This document shows positions 1 to 7,667 of a DNA stretch of 21,476 nt, in pieces. The DNA is taken from assembly GCA_023396615.1 (NCBI GenBank), contig JAEWVM010000220.1, positions 1 to 21,476 of the forward strand, read 5' to 3'. Every line of letters starts with the position of its first letter. Within the stretch, counting starts at the first letter, position 1. A program made the translations under genes and the position numbers. The DNA is from Spirochaetota bacterium (GTDB lineage Bacteria > Spirochaetota > UBA4802 > JAFGJZ01). The notes beneath the pieces are model-generated. The model was given only the letters and a program-made list of their open reading frames with translations. It searched no databases and was not told the DNA's origin.

Positions 1-50
1 ATCGCATACGTATGTGTAAAACTCCATTTAAGCCCCGCAATAATAAATAT

Positions 51-78
51 TTGACCTCAATAAGAACTTTTCTACAGT
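51..78 (+). promoter_or_regulatory. Candidate promoter for the phosphatase/kinase pair
   Basis: TTGACC (51-56) fits a -35 box and TACAGT (73-78) is a weaker -10 box, with a 16-bp spacer. It lies about 45 nt before the ATG at 122. The -35 is good but the -10 matches only four of six consensus bases, so this is a guess from pattern alone. The first 50 bases hold no recognisable gene; CATACGTATG at 5-14 is a perfect 10-bp palindrome of unknown meaning. Confidence 0.3.
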
Positions 79-121
79 GATTATTTTAAAGAAATAAATC
101 AATAAGTTTTTAAAGGTGCGA

Positions 122-592
122 ATGAAAACTAAAGTTATGTTTGTGTGTCTTGGAAATATATGTCGTTCTCCGATGGCTGAAGCTGTTTTTAATCATCTTG
201 CCGCAGAAAAAGGAATGTCGGATTCCGTAAAAGCTGCATCAAGCGGAACGGCTGGATATCATGAAGGCGGAAACGCTGATCACAGAACAATCAAAACGCT
301 TCGTTCTCACGGGGTGCCGATCAATCACACTGCGCATAAAATTACAAAGGCGGATATCGCCGGATATGATTTGATCTTCGCGATGGATTCGGAAAATCTT
401 TATAATATTATAAGAATTGCGGGGGAAGCAGATAAAAAAAAGATTATGCTTTTCCGTAAATTCGATCCGAAAGGAGAGGGTGATGTGCCCGATCCGTATT
501 ACGGAAGTGAAGCCGATTTTGAAATAGTCTACGAAATGTGTCTGCGTACCTGCGAAAAAATAATCGGGCACATAATGAAAAACAATGAATAG
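122..592 (+). CDS. Low-molecular-weight protein-tyrosine-phosphatase family protein
   Basis: Cytosolic phosphatase of the LMW-PTP (arsenate-reductase-like) fold, 156 aa, the usual family length. The P-loop CLGNICRS begins at Cys9, the nucleophile, with Arg15 closing the CX5R motif. The general-acid loop is VPDPYYG, with Asp124. I chose the ATG at 122 because AAGGTG sits just upstream; a GTG six bases earlier lies inside that ribosome-binding site. The last 8 nt overlap the next gene, a fructosamine-kinase homologue. From established work, LMW-PTPs encoded immediately upstream of such kinases can dephosphorylate sugar-phosphate adducts (ribulosamine 5-phosphates) on lysine as well as phosphotyrosine. 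I infer a deglycation role rather than capsule signalling. Family assignment is firm; the physiological substrate is inference. Confidence 0.93.
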   Translation: MKTKVMFVCLGNICRSPMAEAVFNHLAAEKGMSDSVKAASSGTAGYHEGGNADHRTIKTLRSHGVPINHTAHKITKADIAGYDLIFAMDSENLYNIIRIAGEADKKKIMLFRKFDPKGEGDVPDPYYGSEADFEIVYEMCLRTCEKIIGHIMKNNE

Positions 593-1448
593 TATAAGAC
601 CGGTTATTAAGGATATTTTCGGTCAATCAGCCGAAGTAAAATCGTTTACCTCCGTTTCCGGCGGTTCGATAAGCGAGTCGTATTTTGCAGAAATAATTAA
701 TGGCAAAAGCTTATTCATTAAAAAGAACAGGCTGAATCCTGAGAATATTTTTAAATGCGAAAGAAACGGACTTGCAGCTCTTAAATCATACGGGGCGAGA
801 GTTCCCGAAGTGTATAAGGTTTTTACCGCTGAAGGGCACCAATATATAATCATGCAGTATGTTGAAAGAACTTCTCAGTCAAAATCTTCTGATTATAATT
901 TCGGAAGGGAGCTTGCTGAGCTTCACGCGAAAGATGCCGGAGATAAATACGGATTTTCTGAAAATAATTATATCGGGGCAAACCGTCAGTTTAATGATTA
1001 TTCGTCATCATGGGTTTCGTTTTTCGCTAATATCAGGCTCGGCCATCAGCTGAAGCTCGCGCAGTCTAATAAATATTTTACGGATCATGAAGAAAGCTTA
1101 TTTTTCAGCCTGATTGAAAAGCTCGAAAGTTTTATTCCGGAAGATAAACCTTCGCTGATTCACGGTGATCTTTGGGGCGGCAATTATATTAATTCCGCTG
1201 AAGGATGTTATCTGATAGATCCCGCGGTTTATTTCGGTTCAAGGGAAGCCGATATTGCGATGACTGAACTGTTCGGCGGATTTTCAAATGATTTTTATAA
1301 AGGCTACAATGATGTCTTTCCTCTGGATAAGGGATACCGGGAAAGGAAAGATATTTATAATCTATATCATATTCTCAATCATCTTAATCTTTTCGGATTG
1401 TCATACAAGAATCAGGCTTTAAGCATCGCAAAAATATATGTTCTCTAA
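585..1448 (+). CDS. Fructosamine/ketosamine-3-kinase family protein
   Basis: ATP-dependent small-molecule kinase of the fructosamine-3-kinase family (aminoglycoside-phosphotransferase fold), 287 aa, full length. Visible motifs are a glycine-rich segment GGSIS (26-30), a lysine-bearing strand LFIKK (43-47), the family signature HGDLWGGN (193-200, catalytic Asp195) and the metal-binding IDP (211-213), followed by SREADIAM. It starts inside the phosphatase gene, so the two are translationally coupled. Most characterised bacterial members phosphorylate ribulosamines or erythrulosamines on lysine, making the adduct unstable so that it falls off the protein. The neighbouring LMW-PTP would act on the 5- or 4-phosphate of the same adducts. 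The 3' end overlaps the end of the convergent HEAT-repeat gene by 4 nt. Confidence 0.93.
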   Translation: MNSIRPVIKDIFGQSAEVKSFTSVSGGSISESYFAEIINGKSLFIKKNRLNPENIFKCERNGLAALKSYGARVPEVYKVFTAEGHQYIIMQYVERTSQSKSSDYNFGRELAELHAKDAGDKYGFSENNYIGANRQFNDYSSSWVSFFANIRLGHQLKLAQSNKYFTDHEESLFFSLIEKLESFIPEDKPSLIHGDLWGGNYINSAEGCYLIDPAVYFGSREADIAMTELFGGFSNDFYKGYNDVFPLDKGYRERKDIYNLYHILNHLNLFGLSYKNQALSIAKIYVL

Positions 1449-2824
1449 TTAACTCTTGATATTTCGGAAAGAACATTTTTTAAATAGGTTTTATCATCAT
1501 AGTCAAGATTAGGTGTTAACTCTTTAAGAAAATATTCAGCCTTTGTGATGTCAGAAAGAATCAGTGAATCGTATGCTGTTTTTCTTACCTGCGGATTTTT
1601 ATCCGATGTGAAAACCGCAATTTTATCAAAGAGTTCGGGGTTCCGCATATTGCCGAGATGTTCTATTGCTATCTGGCGTATCGCGGGATTATCGTTTTCG
1701 GAAAGTAGAGTCATTAAACTGAAAATTTCATCATCATCAATTTCACTCAATACTTCAGCCGCGAGAAGTGCAGCTGAATTGTTTTTTTCGAGAAGGCGCT
1801 TCATGTGAGGGATTACTGCTTTCCCCATTCCTATCAATGTGTTCTCAATGCTTGTGAGATAGAAAAGAGATATTCCGGAATCGATGCTTGTTTCGATTAT
1901 AGACATTATTGCCGGGATATATTTGCTGCTGTCTATAAGTATCGCGCCTGATGCGGCGTTTCTCACGTTTGCATCGGAATCGTTAAGCATCGAAACTATT
2001 TTTGCGCTGTCGATGTTTTCAAAAGAAGAATACATTCTGCATGCGAACATACGTATTTCTTCGTCCGGTGATGAAAGAGTTGATTCGATCAAGGACAGCA
2101 TGATCTTGTTAGTTGCTGAAAAAGAGAGTGCGTCGAGCTTCGCGCGTTTATCAAGTGAAGGGTAAAGTTTTTTTAATGTGTTTTCAAATAAGGTTTTGTC
2201 TTCAAACGCTTCTTCAAATCTTCCGGTTAAAATCATTGCCGACATGTATTCATCGTCATTCATCGGTATTGATGAAGAAAGAAGTATTTCTGCCGCAGCC
2301 CTTCTGAAAAACATTCCTTCGTCATTTAAAAGAATATCCTTGAGAACAGGAGTCGCTTTGAGTTTGTCTATTTTAATCATGGCACTCATGGCATTAAGCC
2401 GCGAAGGATGAAAGCGGTTTCGTGCGGTTTTTGAAACGAGCGGAAATGCAGATGAATATTTTATGTCACCGAAAAAAGAAATGATGTCGTCCGTATCAAG
2501 TGGAACATCAAGAAGAAAAAGAAAATCACCGCTTGCTATGTTCTGAGGCAGAATTGGAATAAAAAAATGAATGTCTTTTGCAATCGTTGAAAAATATTTT
2601 TTAAGTGCTGAAATGAGTAAATCCTGAAAAGGTGAAAGTGCATGAATAATTTCGCGTTTCTGGTCTACTGAGATATTTTGTTTGACGGCAAAAATTTCGA
2701 TTAAGGCGCATGCCGCATCGAATGACCCGGTTTGAGAGATTCTGCGGCAGGCGTTTGAAAAAGCGTTTTTTCTCCGTCCAAGCGCCGCAGATTTATAATA
2801 ATTTATTTTAAGCGATTCGAACAA
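1445..2824 (-). CDS. HEAT-repeat protein of unknown function
   Basis: A 459-aa protein with no signal peptide or obvious membrane segment, built of degenerate alpha-helical repeats. Helices of the type xxxRxxAxxxL recur near residues 172-182, 256-266 (IRMFACRMY), 286-296 (VRNAASGAILI), 381-391 (AIRQIAIEHLG) and 412-422 (VRKTAYDSLIL), as in HEAT repeats. Such proteins usually serve as protein-binding scaffolds; no catalytic motif is visible. The start is a TTG at 2824-2822, preceded by AGGAGA with 4 nt between. That Shine-Dalgarno also contains the TAG stop of argJ, so the gene is probably translated in coupling with argJ. There is no in-frame ATG nearby. It is last in the potD-argJ-HEAT run and converges on the kinase gene. 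Function unknown; the family call rests on the repeat pattern. Confidence 0.82.
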   Translation of the reverse strand: MFESLKINYYKSAALGRRKNAFSNACRRISQTGSFDAACALIEIFAVKQNISVDQKREIIHALSPFQDLLISALKKYFSTIAKDIHFFIPILPQNIASGDFLFLLDVPLDTDDIISFFGDIKYSSAFPLVSKTARNRFHPSRLNAMSAMIKIDKLKATPVLKDILLNDEGMFFRRAAAEILLSSSIPMNDDEYMSAMILTGRFEEAFEDKTLFENTLKKLYPSLDKRAKLDALSFSATNKIMLSLIESTLSSPDEEIRMFACRMYSSFENIDSAKIVSMLNDSDANVRNAASGAILIDSSKYIPAIMSIIETSIDSGISLFYLTSIENTLIGMGKAVIPHMKRLLEKNNSAALLAAEVLSEIDDDEIFSLMTLLSENDNPAIRQIAIEHLGNMRNPELFDKIAVFTSDKNPQVRKTAYDSLILSDITKAEYFLKELTPNLDYDDKTYLKNVLSEISRVN

Positions 2825-2832
2825 TCAATCTC

Positions 2833-4020
2833 CTATGTCGAATATTCCGCGTTGATTTTCACGTAATCAACCGAGATATCGCTCGTCAGATACATGAAAG
2901 AAAAATCTCCTGCGTTCAGTTCAACCGTAACTCTGAATTCCTTTTTTTTCATAACGGATTCGAGATCCTTCTTGTCGAAATTAAGAGGTGCACCGTTTTT
3001 GAAAATCATCATATCGTCAAAGCTGATCGACATTTTCTGCGGATCAAATTCTGCTCCGGAATAACCCGCTGCGCAGGCGACTCTTCCCCAGTTGGGATCA
3101 CTTCCGAAAAATGCAGTCTTGACGAGAAGAGATTCAGCAATTTCTTTTGAGCACTTCTTCGCGTCTTTTGCAGTCTTTGCGCCGTTTACGAGAATTTCTA
3201 CGCATTTTGTAGCGCCTTCTCCGTCGGTAACGAGCTGTTTAGAAATATCAAAAAGAACCGCGTAGAGTGCTTTTTCAAATTCAGCAAGATCATCATTTTT
3301 AAGACATTCTTCTGAAGCCGGAGAAAGCATAATTGCAGTGTCATTGGTTGACATGTCGCCGTCGATAGTTATCGCGTTGACGGTTTTGTCTATTGTCTCT
3401 GAAAAAATTCTATCGAGATCATTTTTAGCGATCGGTGCGTCAGTAACTGAAAAGCAAAGAAGCGTCGCCATGTTGGGGGCGATCATTCCGGCTCCTTTTG
3501 CGGTAGAAGCGATCTTGAAACTTCCTTTTGATGTTTCAAAACTGTAACAGCAGAATTTAGGTACTGTGTCCGTCGTCATTATCGCTTTTGGAATTTCCTT
3601 TCCGTTTTCAGGCGAAAGTGCGGCAGTCAGAGAATTGATTTTAGCTGATATTTTCTCATAAGGCAGTTGAACACCGATAATTCCGGTTGAACAGTTGAGA
3701 ATGGATTCCGCTTCCGCGCCGATTCTAGTTGCGGTTTCGGCAGTGAGTTTGACTGCGGTTTCGTATCCCTGTTCTCCCGTGCAGGCATTAGCGTTTGTGG
3801 AATTGATCAGAATTCCCCTGATTTTGTTGTCTTTTCTTTCGCGGCAGAGTTTTACCGGAGCAGCGAAAACTTTATTTGTTGTAGTTACAACTGCGGCATT
3901 AGAATCTTTGTCAGATGAAATCAGACAAAGATCGAGCCGGTTTGCGAATCTGATCCCGCATTCAATTGCCGAATATTTATAACCCCGGACGAGTTCAAGT
4001 CCGCCTTCTAATTTTTTCAT
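2833..4020 (-). CDS. argJ: Glutamate N-acetyltransferase / ornithine acetyltransferase ArgJ
   Basis: Moves the acetyl group from N-acetylornithine to glutamate in the cyclic arginine pathway; many members also use acetyl-CoA. At 395 aa it has normal length. The self-cleavage site is in GMIAPNMATLLCF, with Thr186 as the nucleophile that becomes the N-terminus of the beta chain. STGIIG (111-116) supplies the oxyanion-hole Thr-Gly. Other family blocks include NANACTG near residue 78 and DPNWGR near the middle of the second half. No other arg gene is in the window. The ATG at 4020 has AAGGA about 12 nt upstream, and that sequence contains the TAA stop of the potD-like gene, 15 nt away. Co-transcription with a polyamine/arginine-related binding protein is plausible. 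I cannot tell mono- from bifunctional use. Confidence 0.95.
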   Translation of the reverse strand: MKKLEGGLELVRGYKYSAIECGIRFANRLDLCLISSDKDSNAAVVTTTNKVFAAPVKLCRERKDNKIRGILINSTNANACTGEQGYETAVKLTAETATRIGAEAESILNCSTGIIGVQLPYEKISAKINSLTAALSPENGKEIPKAIMTTDTVPKFCCYSFETSKGSFKIASTAKGAGMIAPNMATLLCFSVTDAPIAKNDLDRIFSETIDKTVNAITIDGDMSTNDTAIMLSPASEECLKNDDLAEFEKALYAVLFDISKQLVTDGEGATKCVEILVNGAKTAKDAKKCSKEIAESLLVKTAFFGSDPNWGRVACAAGYSGAEFDPQKMSISFDDMMIFKNGAPLNFDKKDLESVMKKKEFRVTVELNAGDFSFMYLTSDISVDYVKINAEYST

Positions 4021-4035
4021 ATTGATACTTAATCC

Positions 4036-5073
4036 TTATTTTCCGGATTTAATTTCGTCCCAGATTTCTGAATATTTCTTATTATCTTCTCCGAGATCGA
4101 CGATTGTTTCAGACTTTTTCATCACCGTGTCAGAAGGCTTAAACGCGGGATTATTGAGCGTTTCTTTATCCAGAAGTTTGAGGGCTTCTGAGTTAGGCGA
4201 CATGTAAAAAACAAATTCCATGTTTTCCGCGCATATTTGCGGATCGTGACAGAAGTTGATAAATTCATATGCAAGGTCGATATTCTTTGAATCTTTCATT
4301 ATAACGAAATCGTCTGATGAATAAGATGTTCCTTCTGCCGGATAAAAAAATCCGATATTTTCATTTTCTTCTATTATCTGAAGGATGTCTCCGCTGTATT
4401 GCTGAACGATAAAAAATTCTCCCGAATCAAGACCTCGTTTAGCTTCATCAACGTCAAATTTCGCGATATTCTTTTTCCATTTCAGAACCAGTTCTTTTGC
4501 CTTCGTCAGTTCTGATTCATTGCGGCTATTGTAGCTGTATCCGAGATGTTTAAGAGCCGCGCCTATTACTTCACGCATGTCGTTTAACAGGGTGGTGCGT
4601 TTTGAATAATCTGCTGATTCAAATATGCTCCAGCTTTCTTTCGGAGAAACAACCTTAAGCTTATTGTATCCGACACCCGTGAAACTCATCATGTAGGGTA
4701 TGCTGTAATTCATGGCAGAATCGGGCTTAGACTTGATGATTTCTGAATCGATGTTTTTAATATTCGGAATTTTGTCTTTGTTTATTTGAACAAGCATGTT
4801 TTCCTTGTTCATGACTTCAGCCATATAGCTTGTCGGAACTATGATGTCATAGCCGGTTGCGCCGGATTTGATCTTTGCATACATTGATTCGTTTGAATCA
4901 AAATAGTCTACGATGATTTTGCAGTTAAATTTTGATTCGAAAGCGGTAACTATTTCAGGCTTGATGTAATCCGCCCAGTTATAAATGTGAAGTTCCTTTT
5001 TGTTTTTGCCGGCGCAGGAAATTGATAATGATAAAGCAAAAAGGCTCAAAACGGCAAATGTTATTTTTCTCAT
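4036..5073 (-). CDS. potD: PotD-like polyamine ABC-transporter substrate-binding lipoprotein
   Basis: A 345-aa extracytoplasmic binding protein for spermidine/putrescine-type ligands. It begins with a lipoprotein signal peptide ending in LSISC, so Cys20 should be lipidated and anchored. The mature part opens with LHIYNWADYIKPEI, the classic PotD start, followed by SNESMYAKIKSG and YDIIVPTSYM. Compared from memory with E. coli PotD, the acidic residues in DMRE (Asp168 and Glu171 equivalents) and in YSSDD (Asp257 equivalent) are kept, while two tryptophans of the ligand box seem replaced. The start ATG has CTGGAG 7 nt upstream. No potA, potB or potC permease gene is nearby, so its partner is encoded elsewhere or lies outside the window. 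The ligand is inferred from family only; other amines are possible. Confidence 0.88.
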   Translation of the reverse strand: MRKITFAVLSLFALSLSISCAGKNKKELHIYNWADYIKPEIVTAFESKFNCKIIVDYFDSNESMYAKIKSGATGYDIIVPTSYMAEVMNKENMLVQINKDKIPNIKNIDSEIIKSKPDSAMNYSIPYMMSFTGVGYNKLKVVSPKESWSIFESADYSKRTTLLNDMREVIGAALKHLGYSYNSRNESELTKAKELVLKWKKNIAKFDVDEAKRGLDSGEFFIVQQYSGDILQIIEENENIGFFYPAEGTSYSSDDFVIMKDSKNIDLAYEFINFCHDPQICAENMEFVFYMSPNSEALKLLDKETLNNPAFKPSDTVMKKSETIVDLGEDNKKYSEIWDEIKSGK

Positions 5074-5129
5074 GATTTACTCCAGTTTAAATAATCAGCC
5101 CGGAATTCGAAAGAACATAGGCAAACAGG

Positions 5130-5143
5130 GTACAAATATGTAC
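5130..5143. repeat. Short inverted repeat upstream of the potD-like gene
   Basis: GTACAAATATGTAC has perfect 5-bp arms around a 4-bp centre. It lies in the 107-nt gap between the hydrogenase-fusion stop and the potD start. On the minus strand it overlaps a weak promoter guess (TTGCCA, 17 bp, TATTTG). It could be an operator, but a 5-bp arm in AT-rich DNA may be chance. Confidence 0.25.
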
Positions 5144-5180
5144 ATGGCTCTTCATTGGCAAGAAAATTTCTACATACGAA

Positions 5181-6992
5181 TTAATTTCTTTCCATTCTTT
5201 CGCGGAGTATTTCTTTAACTTCTGATATGTCGGTAGAGGCTTTTTCAAGTCCGGAACTGATGCTTTCAATTTCGTGAAAGCTTTCTATCAGAATATCAGT
5301 TTGTTCCGCGAGATTTTCGAATACTGTTCTGAGATCATCTGAATAAGGAACTATTTTTTTAACTTCTTCTTGTGTTCTTTTTGCGAGATTTTTTACTTCG
5401 CCTGCGACAATTCCAAAGCCGCGTCCGGCATCGCCGGCACGGGCGGCTTCTATTGAAGCATTGAGAGCGAGAAGATTTGTCTGCATCGAAATTTCGTTTA
5501 TCGCGCTCGTTATCGGCGTGAATTTGTCCGATATTGAAGATGATTTTTTCATTTCGTCGCCGAGCTTTGTAAGGCTGTCTTTTTCCCTTGAAGAAAAAAG
5601 TTTAATCTTTTCGATCATTCCTTCTATATTGCTGTTTTCTATATCGCGGACTGCGTTTTGAACAGCTTCGATGCTCTTCGCGCTGTCTTCTTTTTCGGCG
5701 AGCATCATGAAGTGTTTATAGTAATGGCAGTTTTCTGCTTTGTTCAGTCCGTTGAAAACAGCCAGTGCCATTTTTTCACAGCTTCCGTATCCGCATGCCG
5801 AGCAGTTATACATATCTTTTTCAGAATGCTTCATCATAGAAGCGTAAACGGAAGAGAGTTCGCGCTGACTTGGAATTTTGGATGTGTTGTTCTGTGCGAG
5901 ATTATCATATTTTCTGCCGTAGAGATTTTTCTTCCAGAACTTGTCGATTGTGTGTTTGAGCTTCCGCTTTCCTAAAAATGATGAACTGTATCTTTTTTTC
6001 ATGTCATTTTTTCTTTCTGAGATAAGATGTTCGATGCGGTCAAGATTCGCGTGCCTGTTCGGTGTTCCCGGGCCGCCGTTGCATCCGTGTTCGCAGTTCA
6101 GGCAGTCAACGAGAAGCGGTGCTGTTCCGTTTGAAAGAGATTCTGCAAGAGAGTCAATATATGAGTAAATCGTGTTAGTCCCTTCGATTTTTCGCGAAAC
6201 TTTTCCTATGCCGGGATGTTCTCTTTCTGCGGTTTCGAGTAGTCCGCCTGGTGATGAAAAAACAACAGCACGCTCTGCCGGCGGATTATCATAGTCGGTT
6301 TTTGGATAGTTATCCAGATTTATTCCTGTATTATTAATATGCTCTATCAATGAGTTGCAGGTCACGTTAAATATTTCTCCTGCAAAGCCGAGTTCGTCAA
6401 ATTCGCGTCTTTTGGCAAGACATGGGCTTATTACAAGGATTTTGTGCTGTGAATATTCAGGATAAAATTCACGTATCATTTTTACGGTATGCATCATCGG
6501 ACTGTCTGCGGGTGCAAGATGTTCAAGAAGTTCAGGATGATAAATTTCTATATAGCTTACAATCGCCGGACAAGGCTGAGATATAACGAGACGCGGCTTA
6601 TCATTTTTTACGTGTTCGAGATATGTTTTTACCGTGAGTTCCGCTCCAAAGCTTACATCGAAAACCGCCGAGATTCCGGCTGATTTGAGATATCCGTTCA
6701 GATTGAGATACCTTCCTGGGAAAGCGGCTGCTGAAGCCGGAGCCGCGATAGCTATCATTTTATCTTTTCTGCTTAATGATTTTTGATAAAGCTGAAAATC
6801 ATCGATTCCAGAGCGCGCGTCATGCGTACAGTAGTCAAGACAGCTGCCGCATCCTATACACAGATTGTGATTTACTTTTACATACTCGCCGCTTCCGTCG
6901 TTGCACATTTTGACAGGGCATGCTGTGATGCAGGCATGGCAGTTAACGCATTTATCTTTATCGACATTTATTACAGGAATTAATTCAGACAT
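5181..6992 (-). CDS. Sensory [FeFe]-hydrogenase fused to a methyl-accepting chemotaxis signalling domain
   Basis: A 603-aa cytosolic protein without membrane segments. In order it has: two [4Fe-4S] ferredoxin motifs (Cys15/18/21/25 and Cys45/48/51/55); a [FeFe]-hydrogenase catalytic-type domain (about 75-320); a second FeS domain (Cys397, 400, 405, 422); and a chemoreceptor signalling hairpin (about 430-603) with the tip QTNLLALNASIEAARAG. The three H-cluster motifs are degenerate: SQPCP replaces TSCCP, SPCLAK replaces the MPC-x-x-K block, and CLNCEHGCNGG replaces the last block. The cluster-binding cysteines (141, 191, 300, 304) remain, but the proton-relay cysteine is proline. That fits sensory group C/D enzymes rather than bulk H2 producers. 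Likely role: detect H2 or redox state and signal to CheA/CheW. I chose the second of two adjacent ATGs, since AGAGGGG is then 5 nt away; an upstream ATG at 7019 lies in a leader hairpin. Confidence 0.9.
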   Translation of the reverse strand: MSELIPVINVDKDKCVNCHACITACPVKMCNDGSGEYVKVNHNLCIGCGSCLDYCTHDARSGIDDFQLYQKSLSRKDKMIAIAAPASAAAFPGRYLNLNGYLKSAGISAVFDVSFGAELTVKTYLEHVKNDKPRLVISQPCPAIVSYIEIYHPELLEHLAPADSPMMHTVKMIREFYPEYSQHKILVISPCLAKRREFDELGFAGEIFNVTCNSLIEHINNTGINLDNYPKTDYDNPPAERAVVFSSPGGLLETAEREHPGIGKVSRKIEGTNTIYSYIDSLAESLSNGTAPLLVDCLNCEHGCNGGPGTPNRHANLDRIEHLISERKNDMKKRYSSSFLGKRKLKHTIDKFWKKNLYGRKYDNLAQNNTSKIPSQRELSSVYASMMKHSEKDMYNCSACGYGSCEKMALAVFNGLNKAENCHYYKHFMMLAEKEDSAKSIEAVQNAVRDIENSNIEGMIEKIKLFSSREKDSLTKLGDEMKKSSSISDKFTPITSAINEISMQTNLLALNASIEAARAGDAGRGFGIVAGEVKNLAKRTQEEVKKIVPYSDDLRTVFENLAEQTDILIESFHEIESISSGLEKASTDISEVKEILRERMERN

Positions 6993-7008
6993 CATAACCC
7001 CTCTTTGG

Positions 7009-7054
7009 AAACGCCGCATGCGTGCTGGCCTGTAAGTGAAAACAAGCGGCGTTT
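7009..7054 (-). promoter_or_regulatory. Leader hairpin upstream of the hydrogenase-chemoreceptor gene
   Basis: AAACGCCGC (7009-7017) and GCGGCGTTT (7046-7054) are perfect 9-bp inverted arms with a 28-nt loop. The structure lies between the candidate promoter and the ribosome-binding site of the fusion gene, ending a few bases before AGAGGGG. No T-run follows on either strand, so it is not a simple terminator. It could control translation or mRNA stability, or be a protein-binding site. The stem core AACGCCGC/GCGGCGTT is the same as in the rpmE terminator. Confidence 0.45.
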
Positions 7055-7076
7055 AAGCCAAAAAATGATATTGATT

Positions 7077-7105
7077 ATGATAGCAGAATTCTTTTTATAT
7101 AGCAA
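7077..7105 (-). promoter_or_regulatory. Promoter for the hydrogenase-chemoreceptor gene
   Basis: On the minus strand TTGCTA (7105-7100) and TATCAT (7082-7077) are separated by 17 bp, matching four and five bases of the sigma-70 boxes. It lies just past the stop of the acetyltransferase gene and predicts a leader of roughly 75-80 nt that contains the hairpin at 7009-7054. The gene can therefore be expressed independently of its upstream neighbour. Confidence 0.5.
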
Positions 7106-7123
7106 GAAAAGAATCGGTTATTT

Positions 7124-7567
7124 TTAAATGGTGAAATTGAAATAATCGTATGCGGTATTTATTGTGAAACCGCATTTGTTGTAAAGATTTTTTGCCGCGT
7201 CATTTTCAATTTGTGTACACAATGTGATTCTTGCTGCAGAGTTTTCCTTTGCAAAATCAATCGATTTATTGACAAGAACTTCGGCAATTCCTTTTCTGCG
7301 GAAAGATTCATTAACAAAAAGATCATTGAGGTAGTAAGTGCGTTTCAGCGCGACTGAAGAGAATGACGGATAAAGTTGGACGAATCCGCACATTGTATTT
7401 TTTTCTAAAGCGACGAATATTGCTGAGTCATCTTTTGAGAGTCTTTCACTGATGAAGTTGCGGGCGGATTCTAAATCAGATATCTGACCGTAGAATACGC
7501 GGTAGTCGTTGAAGAGAACTGAAAGTTCATCGCAATGACCGGCATCGCATTTAATTGTTTGCAGCAT
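7124..7567 (-). CDS. GNAT-family N-acetyltransferase
   Basis: A 147-aa acetyl-CoA-dependent acetyltransferase, the typical size of a single GNAT domain. The acetyl-CoA loop is seen as FRRKGIAEVLVNKS (about residues 94-107), followed by the late family motif NDAAKNLYNKCGFTI, where the tyrosine and CGF turn are usual. YLNDLFVNESFRRKG matches the strand-4/helix-3 region of the fold. The ATG is backed by AGAGGATT 4 nt upstream. It stands first in the minus-strand run, but a separate promoter follows it. Whether it acts on an amino acid, a ribosomal protein or a small amine cannot be told. Its start faces that of holA across a 100-nt gap in which I see no convincing promoter. Confidence 0.88.
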   Translation of the reverse strand: MLQTIKCDAGHCDELSVLFNDYRVFYGQISDLESARNFISERLSKDDSAIFVALEKNTMCGFVQLYPSFSSVALKRTYYLNDLFVNESFRRKGIAEVLVNKSIDFAKENSAARITLCTQIENDAAKNLYNKCGFTINTAYDYFNFTI

Positions 7568-7667
7568 TAATAATCCTCTTTTACTTGACTTAATCCGTGA
7601 CAGGCTGATCTTTAATCAATTCATTCCGTTACCGGATATGAGTCAATCTTTTTAGGCGCTAAATACA

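Noticed and set aside
1..50. Possible end or start of another gene at the left edge
   Set aside because: No frame with a ribosome-binding site or recognisable residues; only a 10-bp palindrome is visible.
5181..6992. Classical H2-producing catalytic hydrogenase
   Set aside because: The proton-relay cysteine is missing, motifs are of the sensory kind, and a signalling domain is attached.
6993..7019. Longer start for the hydrogenase fusion at the upstream ATG
   Set aside because: That ATG lies in the leader hairpin without a ribosome-binding site, while AGAGGGG fits the ATG at 6992.
7009..7054. Hairpin as a terminator of the acetyltransferase transcript
   Set aside because: The loop is 28 nt and no T-run follows on either strand.
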